Numbered from the stretch's first letter, positions 8,289 through 17,861 are shown. The stretch: 26,668 bases of DNA from an uncultured SAR324 cluster bacterium (GCA_902562015.1 CACERX010000017.1:1-26668), one strand, 5' to 3'. Translations and numbers: made by a program. Notes: generated by a model from the sequence alone, not told the origin.

Positions 8289-9287
8289 TCAGTTTCGATA
8301 CATTAATATCAAAAACCAAGTACCAATTGCGAAAACGGAAAAGCCAAGTGGCCATACATATAACGCAAGACGAGGCCTGAAAATCTCTTTATCTATTTCA
8401 ACAGGTTCGATAGCATCAATAATCGAGTAAATTTTCTCCAGTTCATCAGTACTTCGTGCTCGAAAATAATTACCACCTGTATTACTAGCTAGCGACTGCA
8501 ATAAAACTTCATCCAGTTCGGAAGATGGATTTATTTTTTGTGTTCCCAAAAAAGTACGTACCCATGCTTCATCCGCACCTACTCCAATAGTATGAATCCT
8601 TATTCCGGTTTCAACAGCCAAAATACCAGCATCTTCTGGAGAAACATCTCCTGCAGTATTTTGACCATCTGTAAGTAATACTAGTACTTTCTGGGTGTCA
8701 GATAGATCCTTCATTCTCTTAACAGCAAGTCCTATTGCATTTCCTATTGCTGTACGTTGACCTGCTAGTCCCAGTTCAGAATCTTCCAACATTTTTTTCA
8801 ATGTTTGACGATCAAATGTCAAAGGAGTTTGCAAGTAGGCCTGATCACCAAACAATATCAGTCCCAAACGGTCTCCTTTTCTTCGTTCTATAAAAGGTTT
8901 CAATACATATTTAACTACTTCTAAACGTGTCACTGACGTTCCTTCAATCTCCAGATCCTTTTCTTTCATACTGCCAGATAGATCGACTGCAAGCATAACA
9001 CTTCGCCCTGACACAGGAAGTTCAATTGCTTCACCAACCCACTGTGGTCTCATTGCTGCTAAGACAATTAAACTCCAGATAATAATTGCTGGTATTAAAT
9101 ATATTGAAAATATTTTGTGAGAAATTACTGCTTTAGGCAATTCTGTAATTCGTTCATAGAAAGGAACTCGAAGTGCCTGTGCTGAAACTTTGTGGGGAAG
9201 AAGAATGCGAAATAAAAAAGGCAGTGGCCAAATCCATAAAGCCCAAAACCAAGAAAATTCTAATGTTCCACTCTCTATAAAGAACAT
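8289..9287 (-). CDS. batA: BatA, von Willebrand factor A domain membrane protein
   Basis: A 332-residue inner-membrane VWA protein of the Bat system. Helices lie near residues 11-30 and 60-78, with another at the C terminus (about 308-328). Between them is a VWA domain with a complete metal-ion-dependent adhesion site: D102-L-S104-G-S106 in LAVDLSGSM, a Thr in QTPLTFD, and Asp in LLTDGQNTAGD. The conserved RPQWVGEAIELPVSGRSVML stretch before the MIDAS is characteristic of BatA. VWA domains of this group bind partner proteins through the metal site and are thought to be handled by the MoxR ATPase. The gene follows the DUF4381 gene by 16 bp. Start and family are secure; the partner is inferred from synteny. 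Confidence 0.93.
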   Translation of the reverse strand: MFFIESGTLEFSWFWALWIWPLPFLFRILLPHKVSAQALRVPFYERITELPKAVISHKIFSIYLIPAIIIWSLIVLAAMRPQWVGEAIELPVSGRSVMLAVDLSGSMKEKDLEIEGTSVTRLEVVKYVLKPFIERRKGDRLGLILFGDQAYLQTPLTFDRQTLKKMLEDSELGLAGQRTAIGNAIGLAVKRMKDLSDTQKVLVLLTDGQNTAGDVSPEDAGILAVETGIRIHTIGVGADEAWVRTFLGTQKINPSSELDEVLLQSLASNTGGNYFRARSTDELEKIYSIIDAIEPVEIDKEIFRPRLALYVWPLGFSVFAIGTWFLILMYRN

Positions 9288-9303
9288 TCTCCAAAAAAAT
9301 TAT

Positions 9304-9786
9304 TTAATTATAGTGTTTGGATGAATTGATCCATTTTTTAACCAGAGAAAATAAAGTGCCCATATCCGTATTTAAGTTTTTTTGAAAAGCTTCGTTTCCC
9401 AATACTTTACCAGCTCCCTTTGAGAAATCTTGTGTATTACCTGTTTTATCGAGAAACTCAAGCCATGAATGGCCATAAAGTGAGGCAACTGCATCATGTT
9501 TATAGAATGTTAATGCTGTTCTACGAAGCAAATTAGACAAATTCCTCAGAGATTTTACTTCGTCCTTAGTACTTTCATGCAGAATCTGTAGATTTTTTAG
9601 TATTGTTAATGCTTCAGTTATTGGCTTTCTCTTTTTATATCGTTTATAGAACCACAGTCCGCCAAAAAAAATAGATGAAAAAAATAATACTGACAAAATC
9701 CACCAACCTGGAGCAGGAGGCCAAAAAGAAACAGCAGGAGGCAAATGGATATCTTTTAAATTTACAAGAGGGTTTTCTACTGACAT
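9304..9786 (-). CDS. DUF4381 membrane protein of the Bat operon
   Basis: A 160-residue protein with the DUF4381 pattern. The N-terminal NPLVNLKDIHLPPAVSFWPPAPGWW is followed at once by one membrane helix (about 29-46), a basic segment YKRYKKRKP and a helical cytoplasmic domain. That domain contains LRNLSNLLRRTALTFY and YGHSWLEFLDK. Such genes usually stand between a DUF58 gene and batA, as here. The function is unknown; it may tether or adapt the cytoplasmic MoxR/DUF58 proteins to the membrane VWA proteins. A 207-bp gap separates it from the DUF58 gene upstream, the widest gap in the operon, and could house an internal promoter, though none is obvious. Confidence 0.85.
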   Translation of the reverse strand: MSVENPLVNLKDIHLPPAVSFWPPAPGWWILSVLFFSSIFFGGLWFYKRYKKRKPITEALTILKNLQILHESTKDEVKSLRNLSNLLRRTALTFYKHDAVASLYGHSWLEFLDKTGNTQDFSKGAGKVLGNEAFQKNLNTDMGTLFSLVKKWINSSKHYN

Positions 9787-9993
9787 TGAAGATTTCTTTA
9801 AAAAATTAAATTTCAGGTTATAATTTCACATATATATTTATAGTCTGTGTTTGCTATTCCCTCTTACTTGCAAATTATGAGTAGTGTATAATTCAATAGT
9901 TAAACATCTTAGATATAAAGATCTTTCTTTGCTTTAGGAATCATAATTTTTTCAATTAACTAGAATTTTAAAGCAATATGACTATTTACCATT

Positions 9994-10911
9994 TTAAAAT
10001 AAATTGTCTACAGTACTGAGCATATTCAAAGCAACCTTACAGGAACGTAATTCTTGAGATATATTTTGTTGATGTTTTTCAAAAGCAGCAGCATATAATC
10101 TTCGTACACTTACATCCGATGAATTTATCCATGCTTTTAATTTGCCATCACTCATTATGTAATTTCCTGAAGGTGGTGCTTCTTTCTCTAATGGGTCAGA
10201 TAATAAATAAACTTCCAAATGGTTATGTTTTGCAATCTGAAACATTTGCTTTCTGCATTCTTCATTAAATGAGTGAAAATCACTGAATATATATACAATG
10301 CTTCCCGGTTGCACTACATGCCTTACTCTTATCAAAGCCTCACTGAACTGATATCTACTTTCAAAACTCCATTGAGAATTCTTCATTTCATCTACAATTC
10401 GATTATGCTCTGTCATAATTTTGGAGAGTAAACGCAGGTATTGACGACGATCACCTCGTGGTCTGAATTCATGATGGAGTTTTTCGGAAAATAGAATACC
10501 TCCTACTCTGTCCCCTCTCAATAGAGCACTCCACCCCATCAATGCAGCAATCCTTGCAGCTTGAACTGACTTTAAACTTTTTCGTGAGCCAAAAAACATC
10601 TGTCTACACTGATCAAGTACTAGCATCACAGGTCTTTCACGTTCCTCCCTATATAATTTAGTGTAAGTACTTCCTGTACGTGCTGTAACACGCCAATCGA
10701 TGTGACGCACGTCGTCTCCAGGCTGATAAAGACGTGCTTCGGCAAATTCCATCCCTCTACCTTTCAGCTTTGTCAAATATGGACCGCCAATAGTCCCTGA
10801 AATTTTTGGGGGTGTTAAGGACTCATTGCTTTTTGCAACCATGTACAATTCTGGCAGTTCCATTTTATCAAGCCAGATTCCATTACTTTTATCCAAATTA
10901 GTCACACTCAA
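9994..10911 (-). CDS. DUF58 domain protein (VWA-like), MoxR partner
   Basis: A 305-residue soluble protein. The DUF58 hallmark is clear at residues about 48-98: GRGMEFAEARLYQPGDDVRHIDWRV, then ARTGSTYTKLYREERERPVMLVLD. Behind it lies a degenerate VWA-like fold (about 95-250) with D100 where the MIDAS would start (LVLDQCRQM), so the DxSxS pattern is lost. No membrane segment is seen. DUF58 proteins are nearly always encoded next to MoxR ATPases and are thought to be their substrate or adaptor. Here moxR lies 95 bp upstream on the same strand, and the DUF4381 and bat genes follow. The short gap to moxR holds a 9-bp inverted repeat (10941-10949 and 10964-10972) of unknown meaning. Confidence 0.92.
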   Translation of the reverse strand: MSVTNLDKSNGIWLDKMELPELYMVAKSNESLTPPKISGTIGGPYLTKLKGRGMEFAEARLYQPGDDVRHIDWRVTARTGSTYTKLYREERERPVMLVLDQCRQMFFGSRKSLKSVQAARIAALMGWSALLRGDRVGGILFSEKLHHEFRPRGDRRQYLRLLSKIMTEHNRIVDEMKNSQWSFESRYQFSEALIRVRHVVQPGSIVYIFSDFHSFNEECRKQMFQIAKHNHLEVYLLSDPLEKEAPPSGNYIMSDGKLKAWINSSDVSVRRLYAAAFEKHQQNISQELRSCKVALNMLSTVDNLF

Positions 10912-11006
10912 TAAAAAATTATTACTTATATCTTAACTACATATGAATTTATAAAAAATAATTAATTCATATAATTATTTTTCATGATGAAATATATATT
11001 TATGAA

Positions 11007-12005
11007 CTAAGGAACAGGTATTTTTGAAAGTATTTTTTTTATTACATCATCTGGAGTCAACCCATCTGACTCTGCTTCATAACTTTCTATGATTCGGTGA
11101 CGAAGCACATCTACAGCTAAATCCTGAATATCTTCCGGTGTGACAAAATCTCTCTCATACAGCCATGCACGGACACGTGAACAACGATCAAGAGCAAGTG
11201 AACCTCGAGGACTAGCTCCCCAGGTAATAAGACGCGCAAGCTCGTCACTGTATCTTTCGGGAGTCCTAGTAGCTGCAATAATTTCAACAAGATATCTTTC
11301 TATTTCTTCAGCCATGTAAATTTCCAATACTTCACTTCTTGCCTTGAAAATATCTTTGGCCAATATTTTTTGTGTATCATAATCATTTAAAACATCCGTA
11401 TTTTTTTCTTTTTCTGCATTATTACCATTCTTTGACTCTTTGTGAACAAGACGCATAATTTTAAGCTCATTTTCAACAGAAGGATAATCTATAAAGACAT
11501 GCAGTAAAAAACGGTCAAGCTGTGCTTCAGGCAAAGGATATGTTCCTTCCTGTTCTATTGGGTTTTGTGTTGCCATAACTAAAAATAATTCCGGTAGCAT
11601 GTATGTTTTACCTCCAACTGTAACCTGCCGCTCTCCCATTGCTTCCAATAGGGCTGACTGAACCTTAGCTGGAGCACGATTTATTTCATCTGCCAATACA
11701 AGGTTATGAAATATAGGACCAGCTTGAAACTTGAAGCTCCCCTCCTGAGGACGATAAATATCTGTTCCAGTCACATCAGCTGGAAGTAAATCAGGAGTAA
11801 ACTGTATTCGCTGGAAATCTCCATCAATTTTATTCCCAAGCGCCTTAATAGCGCGTGTCTTTGCTAGACCTGGCGCACCTTCAACGAGAAGATGACCGTC
11901 TGCTAAAAGAACGATAAGTAGACGTTCTATCAAACGTTCCTGTCCTAAAATGACATTGTTCAGCTTACTTTGCAGACTGTGAAAAATTTGTAATGTGTTT
12001 GACAT
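11007..12005 (-). CDS. moxR: MoxR-family AAA+ ATPase
   Basis: A 332-residue AAA+ ATPase, the usual length for MoxR. Walker A is G43-A-P-G-L-A-K-T50, and Walker B is LVLADEIN with D106 and E107. The MoxR-specific stretch RAPAKVQSALLEAMGERQVTV follows. Sensor 1 is N148 in MATQNPIEQEGTYPLPEAQLDRF, which also carries the arginine finger region. The C-terminal lid domain contains GASPRGSLALDRCSRVRAW, with sensor 2. MoxR ATPases act as chaperones that mature or remodel VWA-domain proteins, and this gene heads an operon encoding three of them. It is presumably the first gene of the transcript; the 457 bp upstream hold an 8-bp dyad about 70 bp before the start. Assignment is firm. Confidence 0.95.
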   Translation of the reverse strand: MSNTLQIFHSLQSKLNNVILGQERLIERLLIVLLADGHLLVEGAPGLAKTRAIKALGNKIDGDFQRIQFTPDLLPADVTGTDIYRPQEGSFKFQAGPIFHNLVLADEINRAPAKVQSALLEAMGERQVTVGGKTYMLPELFLVMATQNPIEQEGTYPLPEAQLDRFLLHVFIDYPSVENELKIMRLVHKESKNGNNAEKEKNTDVLNDYDTQKILAKDIFKARSEVLEIYMAEEIERYLVEIIAATRTPERYSDELARLITWGASPRGSLALDRCSRVRAWLYERDFVTPEDIQDLAVDVLRHRIIESYEAESDGLTPDDVIKKILSKIPVP

Positions 12006-12462
12006 GGATTCAACTAAAATATTTTTAAGAATTTTACTTACTAAAATGGTAAATATTATAAAAAAACTTTTGTAATATTATTACCAGTAATAATTTAAAA
12101 TCATAGTATTCAATAAACTAATATTTAATATCATATAAATCATACAACTATGTTTTTAAAAAAGGGAACTAGCCGGACACACATAGCGAAATAAATCAAA
12201 AATAACAAAATAAATAAATGAGTTTTATCCAGTAATTTTAATATGTTAGTTATAATATTCAAATATTATATTATCAGGATGTTCATTATTGAGGCAAGTC
12301 CTGAATTAATTCTAAATGTTAATATTACTTTAATTTAAAATTTTCACAGATTGATTATCTAAGTATAAAAAGTTAATGTGATATATGTCTAATTTAATTT
12401 TTTTTACATGAAAAAATATTAAATCATAACAGCTTCTAAATGAAGAACCTGCCAAACGCTCA
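12006..12462. other. AT-rich divergent promoter region between moxR and argD-like gene
   Basis: A 457-bp non-coding region between divergently transcribed genes, so it must contain both promoters. No frame of useful length was recognised. An inverted repeat of 8-bp arms (ATTATTAC at 12077-12084 and GTAATAAT at 12087-12094) with a 2-bp spacer lies about 70 bp upstream of moxR and could be an operator. No reliable -35/-10 pair can be picked out in such AT-rich sequence. Confidence 0.6.
12077..12094. promoter_or_regulatory. Short dyad upstream of moxR, possible operator
   Basis: Arms ATTATTAC and GTAATAAT are exact reverse complements around a CA spacer, giving an 18-bp dyad of a size typical for a dimeric repressor site. 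It lies 72 bp before the moxR start codon. In sequence this AT-rich such dyads arise by chance, so the call is weak. Confidence 0.25.
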
Positions 12463-14085
12463 ATGCTACTAGAAGATCAACTACCACGAATACGTAAACT
12501 AATTAGGGAAAAACTTGGCATAATACCCAAAAAATCAATTCATAACGATGATTTTATGCGTAGCTCATTCAAGAGGCTGTATCAGGCATTGCCAAGAATG
12601 ATTCGTATGGCGATCAATGAAAATATATTTATTGAATTTTGCATGACTAATAGAGAACGACTATTGAACATTAGTGAGAAAGTCTCAGAAAAATATTCTG
12701 AAACTGAAGAAAAGTCAAAAAAACAATTTCAGAAAAAAAACATAGAAGAATCAGAGTTTGATACCAAAAACGTACAAAATACTACTGAATTACTGGAAAC
12801 AGCATCGCGGGTATTTGTACCGACTTACTCCCCAAACTTGATTTTATCAAAGGGCCTTGGAGCTAGAGTATGGGACAAAGATGAAAATGAATATATTGAT
12901 CTTGGTTCTGGAATAACTGTCAACAGTTCAGGCCACATCGATTCTGAACTTCTAGCCGTCCTTACTGAACAGGCAGGAAATTTATGGCATACTACTAACT
13001 TATATTTAAATGAGCCCTCAATCAGACTGGCAGATGAACTTGTGAAAGAAACATTTGCAGATAGAGTATTTTTCTGCAATTCAGGAGCAGAAGCAAATGA
13101 AGCTGCAATTAAAATTGCCAGAAAATTCTCAAGCCTGAAAAATGATATAAAAAAACGTGAAATTTTGACATTTGAAGGTTCTTTTCATGGTCGTACTTTA
13201 ACTACAATTTCTGCTACCGCTCAACCAAAGTATCAGCAGGGATTCGAACCATTGACAGAGGGTTTCCGCTATTGCCCATTTAATGATTTCGAAGAAGCTG
13301 AAAAAATGATTGGTCCACAAACATGTGCAGTATTAATAGAACCTGTGCAGGGTGAAGGAGGAATTAATCCTTCAAAATACGGATTCCTGCAACATCTACG
13401 AAAACTTTGTGATCATCATCAAGCTCTGCTGATTTTTGACGAAATTCAATGTGGTATGGGACGTACAGGGAAATTATTCGGCTACCAGTGGGATGATTCA
13501 CCTGACTCAGTAGAACATGCAGAAATATCTCAGAACGAAAACATAAATTCACTAAATAAGAATGGTTCGAATCTAATGCCAGACATCTTGACAATGGCCA
13601 AAGCACTTGGAGGAGGTCTTCCATTTGGCGCAATGCTCTGCACAGAAGAAGTAGCACAATCATTTAAACCTGGAGACCATGGGACCACTTTTGGAGGTAA
13701 CCCGCTTGTTTCAGCAGTAGCAGAAGCTTCTTTTAGGAAAATAAACTCACAAGAATTAATGCAGCAAGTACAAAAAAAAGGGGCATTGATAAGAAACATA
13801 CTCGATGTGTTAAACGATGAACTAAGAATGTTTGAAACGATTCGAGGACGTGGTTTGATGATTGGCGCTGAATTATCAAAAGCATGGAAACACAAAGCAC
13901 CTACAATTGTAAAGGCCTGTCAGGAATACGGTGTGCTGGTTTTAACAGCAGGACCAGATGTTCTACGCTTGTTGCCACCTCTGAATATTCTAGATGAAGA
14001 GCTTGAAACTGGAATGAATCGTATTGACAAAGCACTGAAAAAATTACATAAAGTCGAGTTGTCTTCTTCGACAAAAAAAGAATAA
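12463..14085 (+). CDS. argD: Acetylornithine aminotransferase-like PLP enzyme with N-terminal extension
   Basis: A class-III aminotransferase, 540 residues against about 400 for ArgD. From about residue 112 the match to ArgD is clear: [30 protein letters not shown], the cofactor loop [21 protein letters not shown]326 in [13 protein letters not shown] and the PLP lysine K380 in [12 protein letters not shown]. It probably transfers amino groups from N-acetylornithine in arginine synthesis. Residues 1-70 form a separate helical segment (ending [13 protein letters not shown]...[10 protein letters not shown]), then a charged linker (70-110). A roughly 28-residue polar insert (343-371) sits just before the lysine loop. 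The ATG is the first start after an in-frame stop at 12427, and no ATG, GTG or TTG lies between. No other arg gene is nearby, so another omega-aminotransferase role is possible. Confidence 0.85.
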   Translation: MLLEDQLPRIRKLIREKLGIIPKKSIHNDDFMRSSFKRLYQALPRMIRMAINENIFIEFCMTNRERLLNISEKVSEKYSETEEKSKKQFQKKNIEESEFDTKNVQNTTELLETASRVFVPTYSPNLILSKGLGARVWDKDENEYIDLGSGITVNSSGHIDSELLAVLTEQAGNLWHTTNLYLNEPSIRLADELVKETFADRVFFCNSGAEANEAAIKIARKFSSLKNDIKKREILTFEGSFHGRTLTTISATAQPKYQQGFEPLTEGFRYCPFNDFEEAEKMIGPQTCAVLIEPVQGEGGINPSKYGFLQHLRKLCDHHQALLIFDEIQCGMGRTGKLFGYQWDDSPDSVEHAEISQNENINSLNKNGSNLMPDILTMAKALGGGLPFGAMLCTEEVAQSFKPGDHGTTFGGNPLVSAVAEASFRKINSQELMQQVQKKGALIRNILDVLNDELRMFETIRGRGLMIGAELSKAWKHKAPTIVKACQEYGVLVLTAGPDVLRLLPPLNILDEELETGMNRIDKALKKLHKVELSSSTKKE

Positions 14086-14117
14086 ATTCTAAATCTAATA
14101 AGTATTTGGTTAAAAAA

Positions 14118-15209
14118 ATGAAAAAAGTTGCACTAATAACTGGTATTACGGGTCAGGATGGAGCTTATCTCGCAGATTTACTGCTTAAAAAAGGCTATCT
14201 TGTTCACGGTATCAAAAGACGTTCATCCAGTTTTAATACTTCAAGAATAGACCACCTTTATCAGGACCCTCATATAGACAAAATAAATTTTGTTTTACAC
14301 CATGGAGATCTAACAGATTCTACTAATTTGATCCGGATAATTAAGGAAATTCAGCCTGATGAAGTTTACAATCTTGCTGCCCAAAGCCATGTTATGGTTT
14401 CATTTGAAACTCCTGAATATACAGCTAACGCTGACGCACTCGGAACTTTAAGAATATTAGAGGCAATAAGGCTTTTGGGTTTAAATAAAAAAACCAAATT
14501 CTATCAGGCATCAACTAGTGAGCTATACGGACTTGTTCAGGAAGTACCACAAAATGAAAAAACACCATTTTATCCACGTTCACCATATGGAGTAGCAAAA
14601 CTTTATGCATACTGGATTACTGTTAATTATAGGGAGGCATATAATATATTTGCCGCAAACGGAATCCTTTTTAATCACGAATCACCTATAAGGGGAGAAA
14701 CTTTTGTAACCAGAAAAATAACTCGTGCAGCAGCACGGATATCACTTGGCGTTCAAGAAAGACTATACCTAGGCAATTTAGATTCCAAAAGAGACTGGGG
14801 CCACGCAAGTGACTATGTAGAAGGTATGTGGAGAATATTACAGCATGATATACCTGAAGATTTTGTATTGGCAACAGGAACAACAACTTCAATTCGAGAT
14901 TTTACTACAAAAGCTTTTTCAGAAGCTGGCATTTCACTGGAATGGTCTGGAAGTGGTTTGCATGAAGTTGGAAAAAACTCCAAAACAGGAAAATTAATTG
15001 TATCGGTTGATCCAGCTTACTTCCGTCCTACTGAGGTGGACTTGCTGATAGGTGACGCAAAAAAAGCCAAAGATATTCTTGGATGGAGCCCAGACTGCGA
15101 TTTAAATAAATTGGTAAGTGAAATGATCACTTCAGATCTTGAAGAAGCAAGAAAAGACCAACATCTGAGGTCCGGAGGTTTTCAAACAAAAAACACAAAT
15201 GGGAATTGA
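14118..15209 (+). CDS. gmd: GDP-mannose 4,6-dehydratase
   Basis: Converts GDP-D-mannose to GDP-4-keto-6-deoxy-D-mannose, the first step towards GDP-fucose, GDP-rhamnose or GDP-perosamine for surface polysaccharides. It is an extended short-chain dehydrogenase. The NADP-binding motif is GITGQDG (residues 9-15), the catalytic residues are T133 and E135 in STSELYG, and Y157 and K161 sit in YGVAKLYAY. Family blocks [34 protein letters not shown] and [13 protein letters not shown] are all present. A TTG four codons upstream is in frame, but the ATG at 14118 gives the standard N terminus MKKVALITG and 363 residues. It starts 32 bp after the aminotransferase. No epimerase/reductase or glycosyltransferase gene accompanies it here, so the end product cannot be told. 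Confidence 0.95.
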   Translation: MKKVALITGITGQDGAYLADLLLKKGYLVHGIKRRSSSFNTSRIDHLYQDPHIDKINFVLHHGDLTDSTNLIRIIKEIQPDEVYNLAAQSHVMVSFETPEYTANADALGTLRILEAIRLLGLNKKTKFYQASTSELYGLVQEVPQNEKTPFYPRSPYGVAKLYAYWITVNYREAYNIFAANGILFNHESPIRGETFVTRKITRAAARISLGVQERLYLGNLDSKRDWGHASDYVEGMWRILQHDIPEDFVLATGTTTSIRDFTTKAFSEAGISLEWSGSGLHEVGKNSKTGKLIVSVDPAYFRPTEVDLLIGDAKKAKDILGWSPDCDLNKLVSEMITSDLEEARKDQHLRSGGFQTKNTNGN

Positions 15210-15492
15210 TTATATAAAGTTTAAAAATTTGTTTTATTTTGTAAAAATAAATAATTTATCTTGTCGTCCATTATGAGTACAAAGTATTTATATTTTATCA
15301 ATGTGTTAATTGGTATAAGCACTGAAAATCTTACTCAATGAAAAATCAAAATATTTAGAAAAACTAGTGTATTAATGACTAGAATTTTTATTACAAACGT
15401 TATGTTAATTTGAATTTTTTTATGTAAGATCGTTTGTAATCAACCAAAAAAATAAAATAGCTATATGCAATTTAAACTATCAATCAATTCCT
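15210..15492. other. Convergent intergenic region with a spaced inverted repeat
   Basis: A 283-bp non-coding gap between the convergent gmd and U32-family genes. It holds an exact 10-bp inverted repeat, ATTACAAACG at 15390-15399 and CGTTTGTAAT at 15431-15440, with a 31-nt spacer containing a run of seven T. It may mark the transcription ends, but the stem is not GC-rich and the loop is long for a Rho-independent terminator. Nothing else is recognised. Confidence 0.45.
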
Positions 15493-16791
15493 TCACTTAA
15501 AACGCACTACATTCAAGGGCTCAATATTTGAAAATTCTATTTCATAGTTAGAAGTGTCTGAGCTTTTTGGCCATGAAAAACGTAGAAGACTACTTGGCTT
15601 GGACTTTTCTACTTTAGTATTATTTAATGAGCGCATCTGTTTAGTTTGAAGTTCTATAACATTTCCGTCAAAAGAAAGTACTTCCAAGGTATTTTGCTGA
15701 TCAAACGTATTTTGACTCTGTATAATAAAAGACTCGCCCTTTTTAACTTCTAGTACTACTCCTGCAATCTGATATCCTGTATTGTCCCCATTCCTCTTTC
15801 CATTATAAATGCTATCCAGACCTGCCTGTTTTTCAAGTGAAGCTTCGGTATAACCCCTGTGAGGGACTTTTTCAAGCACTTCGGATAAATCAATTAATTT
15901 TTCATTCCATTTTTCTCTTGATTTCAGGCTACACCATTTGATTGCTTGGGAATAGGCACTCGTTGTAGTTGCGACATAAAGAGCGCTTTTCATTCGTCCC
16001 TCAACTTTAATAGAGTCTACCTCATTTTCAATGTACTGTGGCAATAGTCTCATCCCTCGCATATCTTTTGAACTAAATAAAGAAGCAGAATTAATTTCAG
16101 GAATATTTTCAATAAATTTTTTATTTCCTAAACCTGTAAATTTAGAATCTTCATAATTTTCTTTAATTACGTCTGTTTGAATATTTTTTTCATTTATCGA
16201 AGAATAGTAAAATCGACAACTCTGGACACAGCCTCCACGATTACTATCTCGTCCAGACGTATAATTTGAGATAGTGCAATTTCCGGAAAATGCTGAGCAC
16301 ATTGATCCATGAACAAACAGTTCCACTTCAATACCTGTTGCCTTTCGAATCTTGCCAGCTTCTTCAAGAGAAACCTCCCGCCCTAGTACCAACCTTTTTG
16401 CGCCTAATTTTTTCCAGGTTTTAGCAGCATGAATATTAAGACATGAGGCCTGTGTTGACAAATGGATTGGCAGTTTAGAATGTTTTTGAACAACAGTCAT
16501 AACACCAAGATCAGAAACAATCACTGCATCAACATTAATTTTTTCCAAAAAACTTATATAGTCAGGAAGATCTTCCAGTTCCTTGTCATGTAAAAATGCG
16601 TTCAGCGTTACGTAAGTTTTACAGTTATTTTTATGAGCAAACTGAATTCCCTCGCACAATTCTGTATCTGAAAAATTATCTGAGGCACTACGAAGACCAT
16701 ATTTTGGTCCAGCCAGATAAATAGCATCTGCTCCATACAATACTGCAATTTTTAATTTATTTAAGTTCCCTGCCGGTGCAAGCAATTCCAT
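15493..16791 (-). CDS. U32-family protein, probable tRNA/rRNA hydroxylation factor (TrhP-like)
   Basis: A 432-residue member of the so-called peptidase U32 family. Family blocks are LLAPAGNLNKLKIAVLYGADAIY at the N terminus, HLSTQAS, and the signature ELFVHGSMCSAFSGNC followed by SNRGGCVQSC. The four cysteines C165, C172, C188 and C192 match those that bind a 4Fe-4S cluster in relatives such as UbiU/UbiV. SSKDMRGMRLLPQ and SIKVEGRMKS follow. The length and C-terminal domain resemble E. coli YegQ/TrhP, which serves hydroxylation of uridine 34 in tRNA, more than short UbiU/V. RlhA (rRNA C2501) is another option. Protease activity is not supported by known studies of these relatives. It lies 71 bp after the PfkB kinase, at the end of the tig-clp run. 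Confidence 0.85.
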   Translation of the reverse strand: MELLAPAGNLNKLKIAVLYGADAIYLAGPKYGLRSASDNFSDTELCEGIQFAHKNNCKTYVTLNAFLHDKELEDLPDYISFLEKINVDAVIVSDLGVMTVVQKHSKLPIHLSTQASCLNIHAAKTWKKLGAKRLVLGREVSLEEAGKIRKATGIEVELFVHGSMCSAFSGNCTISNYTSGRDSNRGGCVQSCRFYYSSINEKNIQTDVIKENYEDSKFTGLGNKKFIENIPEINSASLFSSKDMRGMRLLPQYIENEVDSIKVEGRMKSALYVATTTSAYSQAIKWCSLKSREKWNEKLIDLSEVLEKVPHRGYTEASLEKQAGLDSIYNGKRNGDNTGYQIAGVVLEVKKGESFIIQSQNTFDQQNTLEVLSFDGNVIELQTKQMRSLNNTKVEKSKPSSLLRFSWPKSSDTSNYEIEFSNIEPLNVVRFK

Positions 16792-16862
16792 GTTTTGTAA
16801 TTTTTTTAGATTATATTTTCATTGATAGAAAAAAAAATTATAATTAACTTAGATTGATCTTC

Positions 16863-17861
16863 TTAAAGAATTATACCGAGCTTTTCCCTAATCAGTTCTC
16901 GGACATTTCCCGCATATCGCGGCCCTGTTTGTCCGATCACTCCAGCTGCCAAAGCAGCTCCAATCCTTCCGCTGTCTAGGGGTATCATATCATGCGTCAT
17001 TCCATATAAGAAACCCGCTGCGAATGCATCTCCTGCCCCGGTTGTGTCTTCAACTTTTACAGGTAATGGATCAATATAAAAAGTTTCTCCATGATGCGAA
17101 ATCAGTGCACCATTTGCTCCTAATGTTAATGCTACTGTTTCTGTCCAATCAGACATAATTTCAATAGCTTTATGTGTAATTTCAGTTTCAATAAGAGTAA
17201 ATGCTTCTTCTTGGTTACAGAAAACAATGTTGGCATAACCTTTAAGTAAATTAATAAAATCTTCCTTGTGACGAGTAACACAAAATGGATCTGATAGACT
17301 TAATGCAACATTAATATCATATTTTTTTGCCTCATCAAGTGCATTAAGTACAGCTTTTTTCTGAGACTCTGTATCCCACAAATATCCAGTAAGATATAAA
17401 TATTTTGATGATTGTATAACACTTGTATCTATATCTTGATTAACTAGTTCTTGGCTCATCCCAAGAAAAGTGTTCATTGTTCTGGCCCCATCTTCACTGA
17501 CAAGTATCAAACTGCTACCTGTGGTACCTTCCCCTTCTGCAAGGCAGTCAGTAACCCCGAGGGACTCAAGTTTATTACGATACAGATTTCCATGCTCATC
17601 TCTTCCTATTTTACCACTAAATGCAGTTGAACCACCTAGCTGTGATATTCCGATCATCGAATTCGCTCCAGATCCCCCAGGTGTAATTTCAACAAAAATT
17701 TTTTCTTTATCAAGCGCCAACAACAATTCATTCTGCTGTTCACTAGTAACGAGATGCATGATATTCTTTTTAATACCACATTTTTTTAGAAATGAATCGG
17801 GCACATGGCTAAGCAAATCTACCAATGGATTGCAAACCCCATATACATCAAACTTAAACAT
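16863..17861 (-). CDS. PfkB-family kinase, adenosine-kinase-like
   Basis: A 332-residue ribokinase-fold kinase that phosphorylates a sugar or nucleoside with ATP. The N-terminal PfkB signature is GGSGANSMIGISQLGG, then GKIGRDEHG. The C-terminal one is D272-T-T-G-A-G-D278-AFAAGFLYG, with D278 as the catalytic base and GAG as the anion hole. The start MFKFDVYGVCNPLVDLLSHV and overall layout match bacterial adenosine-kinase-like proteins annotated by similarity; the true substrate is not shown by sequence. The gene begins 43 bp after clpX on the same strand and probably belongs to the same transcript. It is intact. Confidence 0.88.
   Translation of the reverse strand: MFKFDVYGVCNPLVDLLSHVPDSFLKKCGIKKNIMHLVTSEQQNELLLALDKEKIFVEITPGGSGANSMIGISQLGGSTAFSGKIGRDEHGNLYRNKLESLGVTDCLAEGEGTTGSSLILVSEDGARTMNTFLGMSQELVNQDIDTSVIQSSKYLYLTGYLWDTESQKKAVLNALDEAKKYDINVALSLSDPFCVTRHKEDFINLLKGYANIVFCNQEEAFTLIETEITHKAIEIMSDWTETVALTLGANGALISHHGETFYIDPLPVKVEDTTGAGDAFAAGFLYGMTHDMIPLDSGRIGAALAAGVIGQTGPRYAGNVRELIREKLGIIL

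Noticed and set aside
10941..10972. 9-bp inverted repeat between moxR and the DUF58 gene
   Set aside because: AT-only arms with a 14-nt spacer and no U-tract; not convincing as terminator or operator.
12440..12472. 10-codon leader frame ([10 protein letters not shown]) overlapping the start of the aminotransferase
   Set aside because: It could couple translation, but it has no ribosome site, no arginine codons and no attenuator hairpin, so chance is the best explanation.
14106..14117. TTG start four codons upstream of the gmd ATG
   Set aside because: The ATG gives the standard Gmd N terminus; the extra residues match nothing in the family.
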